The translations under genes and the position numbers were made by a program. The notes under the pieces are model-generated. The model made no database searches and was not told where the DNA came from. It saw nothing but the letters and a program-made list of their open reading frames with translations. From assembly GCF_003590095.1 (NCBI RefSeq), contig NC_039480.1, positions 5,681,328-5,745,327 on the forward strand: DNA of 64,000 nt, read 5' to 3'. Shown in pieces: positions 34,345 to 48,400 of the stretch. This DNA comes from Trichoplusia ni. Its lineage: Eukaryota; Arthropoda; Insecta; Lepidoptera; Noctuidae. Every line of letters starts with the position of its first letter. Positions within the stretch are counted from its first letter, which is position 1.

Positions 34345-36457
34345 TATAAATTATATTCAAATTATTATTTTTTATTACTGGATGTAACCACTAAGTGCTT
34401 CTAGCTAAACTACAACTGCACAGGTAACTAGACTGAGTTGGTCAGACAGGCAGAAACTTGTAAATCAGTGGTATAATATAAAAAGTCGAAGGGTTTATTT
34501 AGATGGTCACTGTGCGCCACGTGTCAGGGATTCGATAGCCGCACAAGAAAAGCATATTATCTGTATCCTTTAATAGAAATGCTTTGATTTGATTTGAATG
34601 TTTGTGACGACAAAAAGAAGCTGAAAAAGACAGCATTAACTGGTGTTCTAGTGGCTAGTTCTCCGCCGCATCATTCCACAATCACTTGGGTCCAAAACCG
34701 CAAACATCCTGCAATCCCGATACATACGCGTGAGTAAACGGTTATCAAACAATACTGGATTATCTACTTTTATTTACACACTATCTAAATAATATTATAT
34801 ACCTATAGAGTATATTGAATACATACACATAACACCAAATAAAAATAAAGATACACCCTTGTAAAAATAAATAAATAAAAAAGTAAAATACCAACATAAA
34901 TACATATAATTATATTTCTTACATATGATATATAAAATTATAATGTGCATTTATTAATGTAATACATAAAAAGATAAAATAAAATTTTAGATAGGCATAT
35001 GTACCATGTATGTATATGAGGCAATTTGTTACTGCTTCCTCTCTCCTAAGATATTTGCTGTGCCCGACAGGGTCCATAATGGTTCTGTATTATTAGATTT
35101 TAAGACCTTAATGTACATTATGGAACGCAATAAGATAATTGAGTATTGAATTTTTACCATGACAATTTATAAAGAGTTTTTTTATCTACCCAGTGGTTTC
35201 CTTTTACGTTAATCTTTGTTTAAAATGAGTCAGCGGCGTAAACCGTGTTTGTTTCATTGGATCTGTAGCGTGACTAACGATACATGTTATCACGGCTGCA
35301 CGTGGCAATTGATATAGTAAACATTATATACAATGGGTTTTATATAATCAAAGCCATGTATTGTGTCAGTGCACTGTTACCACTTTGAATTTCAAATAAA
35401 ACTTATTGCTCAGTGAAACTTCGTGAAAAATCGTTATATTTTTGGCTTATAATCGATATGGAATAGACAGATATCGGAATTTAATTGTTTTCCCGCGTTT
35501 ATATGACACCATGGCGGTTTAAAGGCTCTGTATTTTTTTTAATATGTCATCCATTCTAAGGTATTTAATCATTAATCCGTGGATGATAACAAAAACGTTT
35601 TTATCACTGCATAGAGATATTCAGAGCTATTCATACCTAAAAATAGGTCTGTGGTTATAATTTCATTCATAAACTATATTTTTTTATTTACAATGCAACA
35701 AAGTAGAGTTTCCTTCCGTCTCGCGGTCTGAGTTTCAAATAATATATACCGTGTTTTTGTAATCCGATCTCTGCGTCTGTAGACGCATCTAAAGCAAAGT
35801 ATCTTAGTATTTATAACAATCAGGCAATGCAGGAGAGACTCGTGCATTAATAAATGATGCATTGATTGTAAAAAGTTAAAATCAAAGGTTAAAATGATAA
35901 TACATTTCTCTGAATAGGTCAGCTTGCGTCTATTGATTACAACTGTTGGTTATGCAAACAATTGCGTAGTAAATTGGAAGAATCAATTTATTAAGTGTTA
36001 ATTTTAAACTATAACTCATATTCATCCTTAATGTCCGACGAGTTTCGAACGAAATCCTGATTAGTAATTGCAAGTAAACAAATGATTATGAGTCGGTCTC
36101 ACGAAAGTTATTTTGATGAAATTTGAAAGTTAAGGCTGAAGATTTTTTATTCTGTTTTATAGAAATATATACATACAAGATATCTTGATCATGAAATAGC
36201 ATAGCGTGTAGGTTTACGAGGAAAATCGATAAATAGTTACGGTTCTTCTTATTTTTTTTACTAATAGCAACACAGTCACGTTATAATCTGTCGACTGTTG
36301 TGCTGCATTGTTGTTGTATCATGTCAAAATTGACAAATATTGTTAATTTAAGGACGCGTTTATTTTAAATTTATTAAAATAACGATATAAATAAACAATT
36401 AGGTGCTAATATAAATTGTAAAACAAGCTTTTGAACCGTTTGAGGATCTAACCTCAA

Positions 36458-39400
36458 ATGAGTTCAATTCAAGAAAGGCTACAAATGAAGCGAGTGCCTT
36501 TGGATACATGGAATGTGCGGGAACAGTTATGTCTGGCGTCTGCCGTCGTGCGAAGCGGTGATCAGAACTGGATGTCAGTTTCCCGCGCTTTAAAAACCAT
36601 CGGAGAACCTAATCGACCACCAGATTGGTATTCGCAGAAGAGGTTTGTTGTTTATTTGTGTCTTGTTATTTTTACGGTATTTTAAGTCAATTTTGTACGT
36701 TTTAACTAATAATTTAGCCTTTTTTGTGTCAATTCTTGCGTTATACAGCTGATGAATCGTACATACAGACTCAATTGCTTTTGTTTAAGAAAATAAATTC
36801 ATGTAAACATTGATCTGAACGGACAATTTGTTTACTATGTGTACCATGGTGACCACATCTTAAGTTGTAGGAAAGTAATAGGCGTATAAATGAAATGAAA
36901 CTATAACATTACATAACAATTAAAATAAAAATGGTAAATGATCTAGTGGTTAGTGACCCTGACTGCTATACCAGAGGCCGTGGGTTCGATTCCCGCCCAG
37001 GACAAATATTTGTGTGATGAGCATGATCATTTGTTCTGATGTCTGGTTGTAATTTATCTATAATATGTATGTATATAGAAATATATAAGTAAGTTTATCA
37101 GTTGTCTGGTTACCATAACACAAGCTCTGCTTAGCTTGGGATCAGATAACCGTGTGTGAGTGTCCCAGGATATATATAAAAAACAAAAAACAAACTCCCA
37201 GCCTCAATTTGTTTCTTACCTAATTTCTTACCTAAATTCCTCTCTTCCAGGCAGTTTTCTTATACTGAAAGCTACTATTATGCTTAACTCTAAACATCTG
37301 TAACAAATTTCCAGCTGCGCAGCTCAATATGGAGCATTACTTGAACATGTGGAAACTCCAAAGCGCAAGAAGCGAAGCTCTGAGGGAGCGGTGGAGACAC
37401 CACAGGAGAGCATCCTGAAGAGACTGACGCAGGAACGTATTGTGGAGATACAGAAGACACTGGCAGAGATGAACCAGCAATATGAGCAGTTGAAGGTGAG
37501 AAATAAAACAAATGACTGCATTTAAAAATAAATTTAATAAATCTAAATATAGCTACAAATAAAAATGTTACCAGTGGTGTAGCCTGGGTCACCGACGCCC
37601 AAGGCGGAGTCCCAATTTGCCGACCTATTGACGTCATACAAATAATAGGTAAAAGGCAAAAAACGAAATTTTAGTTTTTTTAATAATAAAAATATCAGCT
37701 TAGCTGCTTTTATATTAACATAGAAGATATTCGGGGATTAACGTGAATTTTACCTTGATTAGCCCGACGTTTTAAATTCGCGTTAATCCCCGTATTTCTT
37801 CATGTTAATATAATTATGCAACCGAAAGTTTAAAATATTAGTTCAGCTGTGTTTTTCGTTAAAATAGAAATGAAAAAAAAAAACGATTAAATTTTACACG
37901 AAGTTACAGCTATTAGTTTATGAGGGCACGCGGAACAACGAAATTTTACATTAAAAAATTCATATCTCATAAAATATTGGTTGTAGAGACCAATTTTTTT
38001 GTTTTTTTTTTTCTAAAATTTTTTTCCAAAAAAATACTCAATTCGCCGCCTGGTAGTGGCGCCCGGAGCGGTACTCGCCTCCGCCTCCCCCCATCGCTAC
38101 GCCACAGGCTGGATGGCCAAATTATGATATTACTGACTGTAGTATTTATGCATTATTTGAAACCAATATTAAGTCTCATCGCTTAAATATTGTTCTTCTC
38201 CTAAAAGAACGAGATAACCGAAGTCCGGAACCCGTCGACTTCGGAAGACCGTCTCCGCGAGGTCTGGTCTGCCATCGAGGCGCGGAACAGGGCGAGAGAG
38301 CGAGAGGCAGCAAGGCGGGCAGCCTGGCTGAAGGAGAGAGACGAGAGACGAGCGAGGGTGGACAGGGCGTGGAGACCGAATATGAACCAGACAGTCCCTA
38401 CTACTGGTAAGTTTCATTATAATAGTTGTTGCACGCGGTTTTACTCGGGATGGATTATACATATTGACTGCACGGTTAGCCGAGTGGTTGAGGTCATCAC
38501 GCCAAACCCACTGAGCGCGACGTGTCGCAGGCTCGATCCCCGCGTAGGACAAGCATTTGTCTGATCCACGAATGCTTGTTCTAAGTCTGCGTGTCTTTGT
38601 GCAAGTGAATTGCATGTTTGTGAATGTGAAAGCCTCACGACACAAGGATTAAATTACTTAGAGCGGGAGTCGTTAAAAAAATAAAAATAATATTAGATGT
38701 AGGTCCTCCTTTAAGGAGTCTGCCCACTACATCTTTCTATACCATGACCATGCTATGAATGCGTCAGGCAAAATAATAATCTCTGTATTAAAAAGACGAC
38801 GGTGCTGGTAAGAATGCATAATCGCAAAATGGAGGTTTCGAGATAAACGCAATTTAAGTAGTTTTAATGCAAGTACGGCGTAAATCATTACACGTCTTGA
38901 AATATTCGTGAAAGTCCAGCGAAAGTGTAGACGGTTAGAAAATATAGAAAAAATAATAGATTTAAAAACCCATTTTTTTAAATGGCAAATTTTACCAAAA
39001 TTTGACAGATTTTAATGATATTATATTTATAAATTGCATTGTCATCGAGTTTGAAGCGGCTCAAATTTCAGCCGGCTAGCTTATCGGGAAGTGCCTCAAA
39101 AATGAGTTGCAAAAATCCAACCGGAACGACAAACAAACAAGAAAGTCATTTTATAAAAACGTGCGAATAATATAAAAACTGGGAAAATTGCGGCGAACAC
39201 AAAAAAAATGATTTATTAATTTACTTAATTATCACACTAATCTACCATTACAGGTTACTTAATGCGGTAGCTAGGACTAAACAAAGGTCTAAGTATTTAC
39301 GTGAACTAGGGTTTCAAAGATTGAATTATTATGCACATGATGATGTTTATTAAGGAGAAAACCGCAAAATTACCACGAGACTCGCATGAAACCACGGGAA

Positions 39401-42400
39401 ACAGCTACTTGTGATACATTCTGACTGTTTGTCTGTTTGGCAGCCCCCTCCCCGCTGCCGCCGGCCTCCCCGCTGCTGACGTCACTGCTGAAGTCCTCGC
39501 CGGTAGTCACCACTCCACAGCACATCTCACACCCCGCCAATGTAGTCGGTGAGTACATAGTAACTGTGGTCTAGCGGTTAGTGACCCACAAAGTGTAGGA
39601 TGTGGGTTCGATTCCCACCCTGGACGACTGTGCGTGACGTGTCGTGAATGACCGTGTAGGATATGCGTTTGTGTGATGCACGAATGCTTGTCTTGAATCT
39701 GGGTGTCTTGACTTGAATATTGGTACAAACCCTCGCGACACAAAGATTAACTTCTATAGTGAGGGAGAAGTGTTTAAAAAATATACCAGTATTGCCAGTT
39801 AATGTTTTAGGGATTTTTAACCATGATCATAAAGACTCTACACAACTAAAAAAAAACTAAAATAAAAGTGCTGGCAATAAAGAACCCCTTTGTCAGACTG
39901 GTTGTCATCAATCCACCTTCTGACTACCCGTAACTACTATCAAAAATGTATAAATAACCAGAACCCAAAATATAACGTGTCTTCCGAAACACTGAGGAAC
40001 TCGTTATGACATCGATAGACACCCATCAACTGATCGACCGTGACAAACACAGCTTTACCTGTGATCGATCAACTTGTGTAGTTATAACTAAGCTAACCTT
40101 AAACTATAAATTAAATTTAAAAACCTAACTTATATCTCGATATATGTCTGTCAACAGAGACAGTGAGCCCGTCAGTGACAGCCCCAACCCTGTCGATGCT
40201 GTTAGAGAAGTCAGCGACATCAGGGTCCAGTCAACACGAGAGCAAGCACGCGGCCATAGAACACATCAAGAGTCAACTCGTGCAGATAGAGCAACAACTT
40301 AAAGGTATTATTAAATGATGTTACGGTTTACTCACGCGTATGTATCGGGGTAGCCCGACTAGTTTCGGACCCAACCGGAGTCCTTAATCATGAGCGGACG
40401 CGGCGGGATCGCGAGTCGAACTGACGTCAGCGGACGCGCACCTCGCTGCGTAGCGCCGCGCTCGAATGAATCATTTTCACGATAGTTACTATCAAAATTT
40501 AAAGTTATGTTAATTTTAACTAGCTGTTACCCGCGGGCCTGCCCGATAGAAATCGAAAATGACCCCACGGGAACATAAAGTCAGGATAAAAACTATCCTA
40601 TGTGTTAATCCAGCTTATAAACTATCTGTGTAACAAGTTTTGTCTAAATCCATTTAGTGGTTTTTGCCTGACAGAAAACGACCATTCATACTCATAAAAT
40701 TTCGCGTTTCGCGATGCATTATTGGAAATTGGATTAAAATGACATTAAAACTAATACATTTTGCTAATACAATAATTGAAAATTTTGTATGGGGCGGAAC
40801 ATTTCTGTATGTACTGTCAATTCAATTAATAGTTTTCATTATCCAATCGAATTACTTAATAAATTTCTTAATACGTACTAAGCTTACGAAAATTACCCAT
40901 GACCTGAGTAAATTTATTAAATATACATTTTTCTATAGCCAACACCCCTCCAGTCCTATCAACGGGTGCGCCGCCCCCGCAAGTCCCACCGCTGGACATC
41001 GACGATATCGAGATCAAGGCCGAGGATGTGTACGCGTTCCGGGATATAGACATACACATACCGCCCGTCACCGCCATGCACAAGCCCAGCAACAGGTAAG
41101 GATGTTGGGGATGTTGGTTGCCCAATGTTGGGGAAAGTATTTTGACAGTGGTGTAGAGATACAGATATACCGTCCATCGTCGCTTTGCCTAAGCAACAGC
41201 AACAAGGTTGTTGCCCACTATTGGGCAAAGATACCGTATATTCTAATAGAGGTTTATAAATAAACAAATAGTCAGTCACCGCCATACATAAGAGACGAAG
41301 TGGGGCCAAGACTTCTATTAAAAAATGGCGAAATAGACTTGGACTTTATCCACCGTTATTGCCATGGCAATATTCTAACAAAAATATATCTGCCCGACTG
41401 TTTATTAAACATAACTTACACCAATTACCAAAGTTAATAAAACCTGCCTGTAACTGTCCCACTGCAGCCTCTCATACAGAGAACGAGCATTGATCACCAC
41501 GCTTGTGAGTTGCCCCACGGTGGGGCGCCATTACCGAAGCTGTTGATAACACCAGCCTGTAACTGTCCCATACAAGTCTAGATACTTTCAATATTAATCA
41601 TCTTGTATGTTTATCAGAACGTTGGAAAAGCCGCCCGCTAAAAAAGATGACGTCGAAGAATCGAACCCCACACTGCCTGAGGAAACGTCTAGCAATGTTG
41701 AAGACCAAGCCATTAAGGTAATTTCATATTTAATGAGATGAAATGTTGAAACAAACTCAGAGTTGTAGATATTATTGTTGACTGGCCTGTTGGTCTAGTG
41801 GTTAGTGACCCTGACTGCTATACAGGAGGTCGTGGGTTCGATTCCCACCTAGACTGGTGTAATTTATGTATATTATGTATGTATTTAGAAATATATAAGT
41901 ATGTTTATCAGTTGTCTAGTACTCATAATACAAGCTTTACTTAGTTTGACACTAGATGGCGTTGTGTGAAAGTTGTGGAATATTATTATTATATTGTATG
42001 TTTATAGGAGGAACCAGTTGTCCCAGAACCAGTGCAAGAGGAACTTCCACAAGAGGAAATGGAGACGGTATAGTTAAACATTATTTTTTGAAGAAAAATA
42101 TATTGTACTAGCAGTTGCCCGCGACTTCGTCCGCGTGGTTGGAAGATATAAGTTATGACACCTTGGGTTACAATATCGCAATTTTCTTACGGGACCCTAA
42201 TATTTTTGAAATAAATTATAGCCTATGTTCAGGGGGGATAATGTAGCTTCTCAACAGTGAAATATTTTTCAAATCGGTCGACTAGTTTCGAAGCCTATTC
42301 GTGACAAACAAACAATCAAATATTTCCTCTTTATAATATTAGTATAGACAAATAATAATCTTATACAGAGTTAAATATCGGTGGACGATATTATTATTAA

Positions 42401-45400
42401 AAAAATATATTTATTATTTAAAATACAAGTTTATTGTTAGGAAGGTTCTACAGGACTGATTAAAATTAAATAATAATTAAACATGAAACTTATAGCTAAA
42501 TCTGCAATATTGATGACACGCCGTGGTCGTCCGGTGCTCGGTCAGCAATCGAGGGGTTGACGCATGTTACCCGATTGCTTAGCTACAGTAGTGGCGTTTC
42601 TTGTGCTTTTGCAAGAATTTATTTTCACTACTCAATCTATATTTAATTCAATATGAAACTTATATGCGTTTTTTTATATATTTTTCAATATTATTCTTTG
42701 TAAGTATAAACCATATGTATATTATCGATTCAAAAGAAATACTCTGCATTAGTTTATTACACTTTACTCGCATTTTAAAATTGTCTGGACTTTAAAAGAG
42801 ACTGTGACCCCTGAGTTTGTTTCGACATTTCTTCTCAGGGTAGTCAGATAGGAAATGTCGGCTACAGCTTTCTCAAAAAAGACAAATAAAAGTGATGATT
42901 TAATATCCTATTTGCAGAATAAAGATATGTCTCATAGAAATTAGATCAGTCATTTACGAGATTGAAGTTTTCTATTGCATTATGTATAAATGCGATGTAT
43001 CGGCCCTCAGATAGCAGAGCCTCCGACGCAGCGACCGGAAACGATAACCAAAGAATTGACACCGGAAACGGAAGTGAGAATCGCTTTCCCCGAAGTCAAG
43101 TTCCCGACAACGGAGATCAAAGTTATACAGCCAGAAGTACAAAAGGTATGTATGTCTATTTATGAGGTTTTCAACAATTATCTTCTTCTTCTTATCTTCT
43201 TCTTCTTTCTTCTTATATATAAAAATGAATTGCTGTTCGTTAGTCTCGCTAAAACTCGAGAACGGCTGAACCGATTTGGCTCATTTTAGTCTTGAAATAT
43301 TCGTAGCAGTCCAGGGAAGGTTTAAACGGTTTAAAAAAAGGAAAAATTGCAAAAAAAAATTGACATCAACTGCTAGGCGATACTTAGTTCGCCGGGACAG
43401 CTAGGAGTAGATAAAATCATTTTCCCATGTTTTTATACCCTCACTCTCTTGTTTGTTTGTCGTTCCGGTTGGATATTTGCAACTCAATTCTGAGGCAATT
43501 CCCGATAAGCTAGCGAAACTATAAAAACTGACAAAATTTGATAAAACTTGATATTTAAAAACGTGGTCATTTAGTTTTTTTAATCTATTGTTTTTTTTTG
43601 TAACTGTCGTGAGAATGATTAATTATTAAATGATGCAACGGTTTACTCACGCGTATGTATCGGGGTAGCCCGACTAGTTTCAAGTTTTGTCGCGTCAGCT
43701 CATGATTAAGGACTCCGGTTGGATTCAAAACTAGTCGGGCACCTCCGATAAATACGCGTGAGTAAACCGTTACTTCAAAATCTAAAGATTTTTTTCAAGT
43801 AGGCCGTTTTTCAGGCACTTTTAAAACGTTAAAATGATGACTCCCGTTGCACGGTTCTAAAGTGTAATTCTTATGGAGGAGAACCGGCAAGAAACTCCAT
43901 AAGTTACTCTTTTAAAAATAAAATATTATAGTATATGAATGTTTCCATCATTTAAATATCATCATCAGCCTTGCCCAGACACCCACTGCTGGGCTTAGGC
44001 CTCTCTTTGCTAATGCCAAACATATCTGTCTCTTACTCTTCGCATCCATCTTATTCTTCTGCCCATCCTCGGTCATCCAAGTCTTGTCAAACATTCAGTT
44101 ATATAGCATTTATAACTTCTTTTTTATATTTTTAGATTAAAGAAGAGATAAAAGAACCGGAAACGCCGACAGAACCGGAAACAGTTGAAGAGGAGATTAT
44201 AGAAGAACAGGAACCGGTTGCAGAAGTTGAGAGGTGAGTAGCAGACTTACTATATATTTATTTATTTATTTAATAGCTGTTATAAAACGTATATACACGG
44301 ATAGCCGAGTGGTTAGGTCCCCACGCTAAACACACTGAGCGCGTTGTTAGTTCGATCCCCGCGTAGGACAAGCGTTTGTGTGATCCACGAATGCTTGTCT
44401 TGAGTCTGGGTGTCTTTGTGTATGTGACTTGAATGCTTGTGAAAACCGAGACAAATATTAAAATCCTTACTGCGTTTTATGAAAAAAGTGTTTTTACTCC
44501 CCTTTACCGCGAAAACACACTGAAATCGACCTTTAGCCATTTAATCGTACGCATTAAATGTCTACCGAGACCATCGAACAAGTTTAAAATTGAATTACAT
44601 AATTGATTCCGCAAGTAGTCTACAACATCACTTATTTTACGTATTTTAGTCGACATTTCCTATCTGACTACCCTGAGAAGAAATGTCGAAACAAACTCAG
44701 GGATCGCAGTCTCTTTTGCCGCGTTTTCATACACCCACTTTTATGTTTGTCGTTCCGGTTGGATTTTTGCCACTCAATTTTGATACACTTCCCGATAAGC
44801 TAGCAGGCTGAAATTTACAAGGTAGCTTTCAAACCCGATGGCGATGTAATTTACAACTATAAAAACTGTCAAAATTGGATAAATTTGACATTAAAAACGT
44901 GGGTATATCGATTTTTTTTTATCTATTAATTATTTTAAAATTAAGATAATTGTTAAAATGCGAGTATAAGTTGACTCAAACTGTCTGACAGCCAGTCTAA
45001 CCAAGGGGTATCGTGTTGCCCAGGTAACTGGGTTGAGGAGGTCAGATAGGCAGTCGCTCCTTGTAAAACACTGGCACTTAGCTGAAACCGGTTGGACTGG
45101 TAGCCGACCCCAACATAGTTGGGAAAAGGCTAGGCCAATGATGATGAAGTTGACTCAAACTATAACGTGTTTCTTAAAACCGGTTTGTAGCAACAAAACA
45201 GCTGTTTTGAAAGCTTTGCTCGCAGCTGCTCAAGATATAAACAAGTTCTAAATTCGCGAGGGGGATTAACAATACTGCCCTTAAGGCCGGCCTTTTAAAT
45301 CATACTTGCGTCTTTAACACAGATTACTCTGAAATCTAGGTAAGATTTTAGTTGCGATCTGTCTTGTGAGTATAAAATGGCCGATTTTTCAATCGCCAGA

Positions 45401-48400
45401 TAACTTTTATTCGACTTATATATTTGACGTTTTGACAGATTTTTTATAGAAAACTAGCTGTTGCCCGCGACTTCGTCCACGTGGTTAGAATTTTCCCTGT
45501 TTTTTCCACATTTTCCATTGTATCTTCGCTCCTATTAGTCGCGGCGTGATTTTATATAGCCTTTAGCCTTCCTTGATAAATGGTCTATTCAACACAAATA
45601 ATTTTTCAATTCGAACCAGTAGTTCCTGAGATTAGCGCGTTCAAACAAACAAACTCTTCAGCTTTATATATTAGTATAGACGTGTCAAACGGCCATATTT
45701 ATTCTTCAAATAAAGGTTAACTGATGATTGAAAAATCAGCCCTAAAATATTTTATCTGCAAAATAAATGTATCTCAGTAGCAAAATTGTACGGTTTTCTA
45801 TTTGTGTGATGAAATAAAGATTAAAAGATTATTATTATTTTGAACCGACTTCAAAGAAGAGGGAGGTTCTCAATTTATCTATATTTTTCATGTTTGTAAT
45901 CTCATAACTTTAGATTGGATGTACGGATTTTGTTAATTCTTGTTTTTATTTTAACGAGAAATAGCTTTCGTTTTGTCCAATAAATTTTATCAAGTTTGGC
46001 TTTAGAAAAAGTTATATTGCTATATTTTAATCCTTGTGTCTTGGGTTTCACAAACATTCAAATCACATGCACAAAGACACCCAGACTCAGGGCAAGCATT
46101 CGTGGATCACACAAATGCTTGTCCTACACCCGGATCGAATCTGCTACAAATCGCGTTCAGTGATTTGTTATGATGACCTCAACCACTCGGCTATCCGTGC
46201 AGTATTAATTACTAATTAATCCCTTTTTTTCAGTTCCGTACAAGAAGAGAAAACAGAAGAAATTCCTCAAGAGCAAGAGATAGTAAGAGAGAGTGAAACA
46301 GCAATAGAACAGACTTCAGAAGTAGAGTTACCGTCTGAGGAAGTGGCGCCGGAAGAGATACCGCTTCCGCCGGAACCGGAACCGGAGCCAGATGTGCGGC
46401 CGGATGTGAACGTCGAACCGGTGACGGATGTGAATGTTGAACAGGAGGTAGCGACGGTTGTTGGTGAGTTGATGATGATGTAATTTGTGGTTTAGTTGAG
46501 TTTGTTATCGGATGAGGAAATAGTATAGTTGATTATTCGTATATTTAGAACTTAAAATAGTAATAATCACGGGCATTGATAGTCATATTGCCAATAATGT
46601 GTTATGCGTTTGATTCCCGCGTAGGACAAGAATTTTTTTCTGCGTGAATGTTTGTTTTTGGTCTAAGTCTCTAATGCTTGTGACCTTCAGCAACACAAAT
46701 AAAGTGGCTATTATTAAAATCCCTTGAATTAAAGTGTATGATTTATACAAGTAATAATTGTAAATAATAGTACCTCCTACAATTGATTTAGAAATCCACC
46801 TGTTGAGCAAAGGTTTATCTAAAATTGATCATGGATGCACGTTGCCATTTTGATTAATCCCATTGCTGGGCAAAGTGGGCAAACGTCTCAACGGAATCCC
46901 AACCACAGCGCCACCGCTACCAGTTGAAGAGGAAGTGACGCCACAACCGGAAGCCCAGACTGACAGCATAGAACATAAGCTAGCAATGATGGAGAAAGGA
47001 GAAGAAGAACAGAAGAGCGTAGAACAGATCAAGAAGGAGGAAGAATCTGAGGTATGTGGGTATAAGATGTGGGGTTCACTATAAGGTTAGAGACGAAATA
47101 ATTATAAAAATTGTAAATTATATAAATCCCTACTAATATTATAAATGCGAAAGTAACTCTGTCTGTCTGTTACGTTTTCACGTCTAAACCACTGAACTGA
47201 TTTTAATGAAATTTAGTACAGAGATAGAGTTGACCTTGAGGAAGAACATAGGATAGTTTTTATCCCGGACTTTTGAAGAGTTCTCTTGGAGACGCGATAT
47301 AACCGAACTCGATGCGGGCGAAGCCGCGGGCGAAAAGCTAGTATTATATAAATAAGTAATTATAAATAGGTATTTTTAGACATTTGTCTACACGGATGGT
47401 TGAGGTACTAAACCCGCTTTGCGAGTGTCGCGGGTTCGATCCCCGTGTAGGACAAGCATCTGTGTGATCCATGCATGTTTGAAGTTAAATTTGTAAAATT
47501 TTAGATTGTATTGTTTATAAACTATCTATTGACAAAATCAAAATATCTTAAAATCTTTAAAACTGTATGGGACAGAAACGTGACGCCATATTACTTTTCG
47601 TTGCATTGTCGTCAAGTTTTCTCCTAGTCGAGCCTAAAATGCAAATAAAAAAATATTTAAGAAATTAGTAAAGAATGTTAAATTAAAATATAAATAACAG
47701 ACATTATACAATAGAACTAGCTGTTGCCTGCGACTTCGTCCGATTTAAACTGTCCTATCTCTCAAGTCGGATCGAACTGCACATGGTGTGCGAATTTTAT
47801 TATAATCGGTCAAGTGGTTTAGGAGTCCATTGAGGACAAACATTGTGTTTATATATATTAAGATTAATTAAGTTGTAAAAGGTGTTTGAATTATATTCAC
47901 TACTAGCTGTTGCCCGCGACTTCGTCCACGTGGTTAGAATTTTCCCTGTTTTTTTCCACATTTTCCATTGTATCTTCGCTCCTATTAGTCGCAGCGTGAT
48001 GTTATACAGCCTATAACCTTCCTTGATAAGTGGTCTATTCAACAGAAAGAGTACTTTTCAATTCGAACCAGTGGTTCCTGAGATTAGCGCGTTCAAACAA
48101 ACAAACAAACTCTTCAGCTTTATATATTAGTATAGATTCTCCTTCACAATCAAAGCTTACGATCTCATTTCTCTGATATCCAACATAAATACAAGTACAA
48201 TAACAAAGACACATTCTTTCTTTAATACATACTGTATATCAATCTCTTACCAGGACTCCATTCCTCTGAAGGAGATGGTTCGAGAGGAGTCCGCCACAGA
48301 AGCAGAGGTCAAAGAAGAGATCGTAGAAGATACACACACGGAGACAGATGACGATACTCCTATGGAGGTAAGAATAACTGCATAAGGTTAAGCTACGCTT

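Larger units (their letters stand above)
20953..36457. other. Gene-free region between PISD and BRD8
   Basis: A 15.5-kb stretch with no ORF I can defend. It holds the PISD 3' end, repeats (22080-22739, 22882-22985, tandem array 23131-23520, 24156-24252, 25185-25306, 28447-28883, 29003-29218, 30410-30560, 30825-30935, 32390-32475, 33132-33314, 33654-33974, 34128-34344, 34680-34745) and AT-rich sequence with nothing recognisable, notably 25310-28440, 29700-30400, 31030-32380 and 34750-36400. The last few hundred bases should contain the BRD8 promoter and leader. Confidence 0.75.

Noticed and set aside
38169..38645. 158-codon minus-strand frame
   Set aside because: It is the antisense of BRD8 exon 3 joined to a SINE-B.
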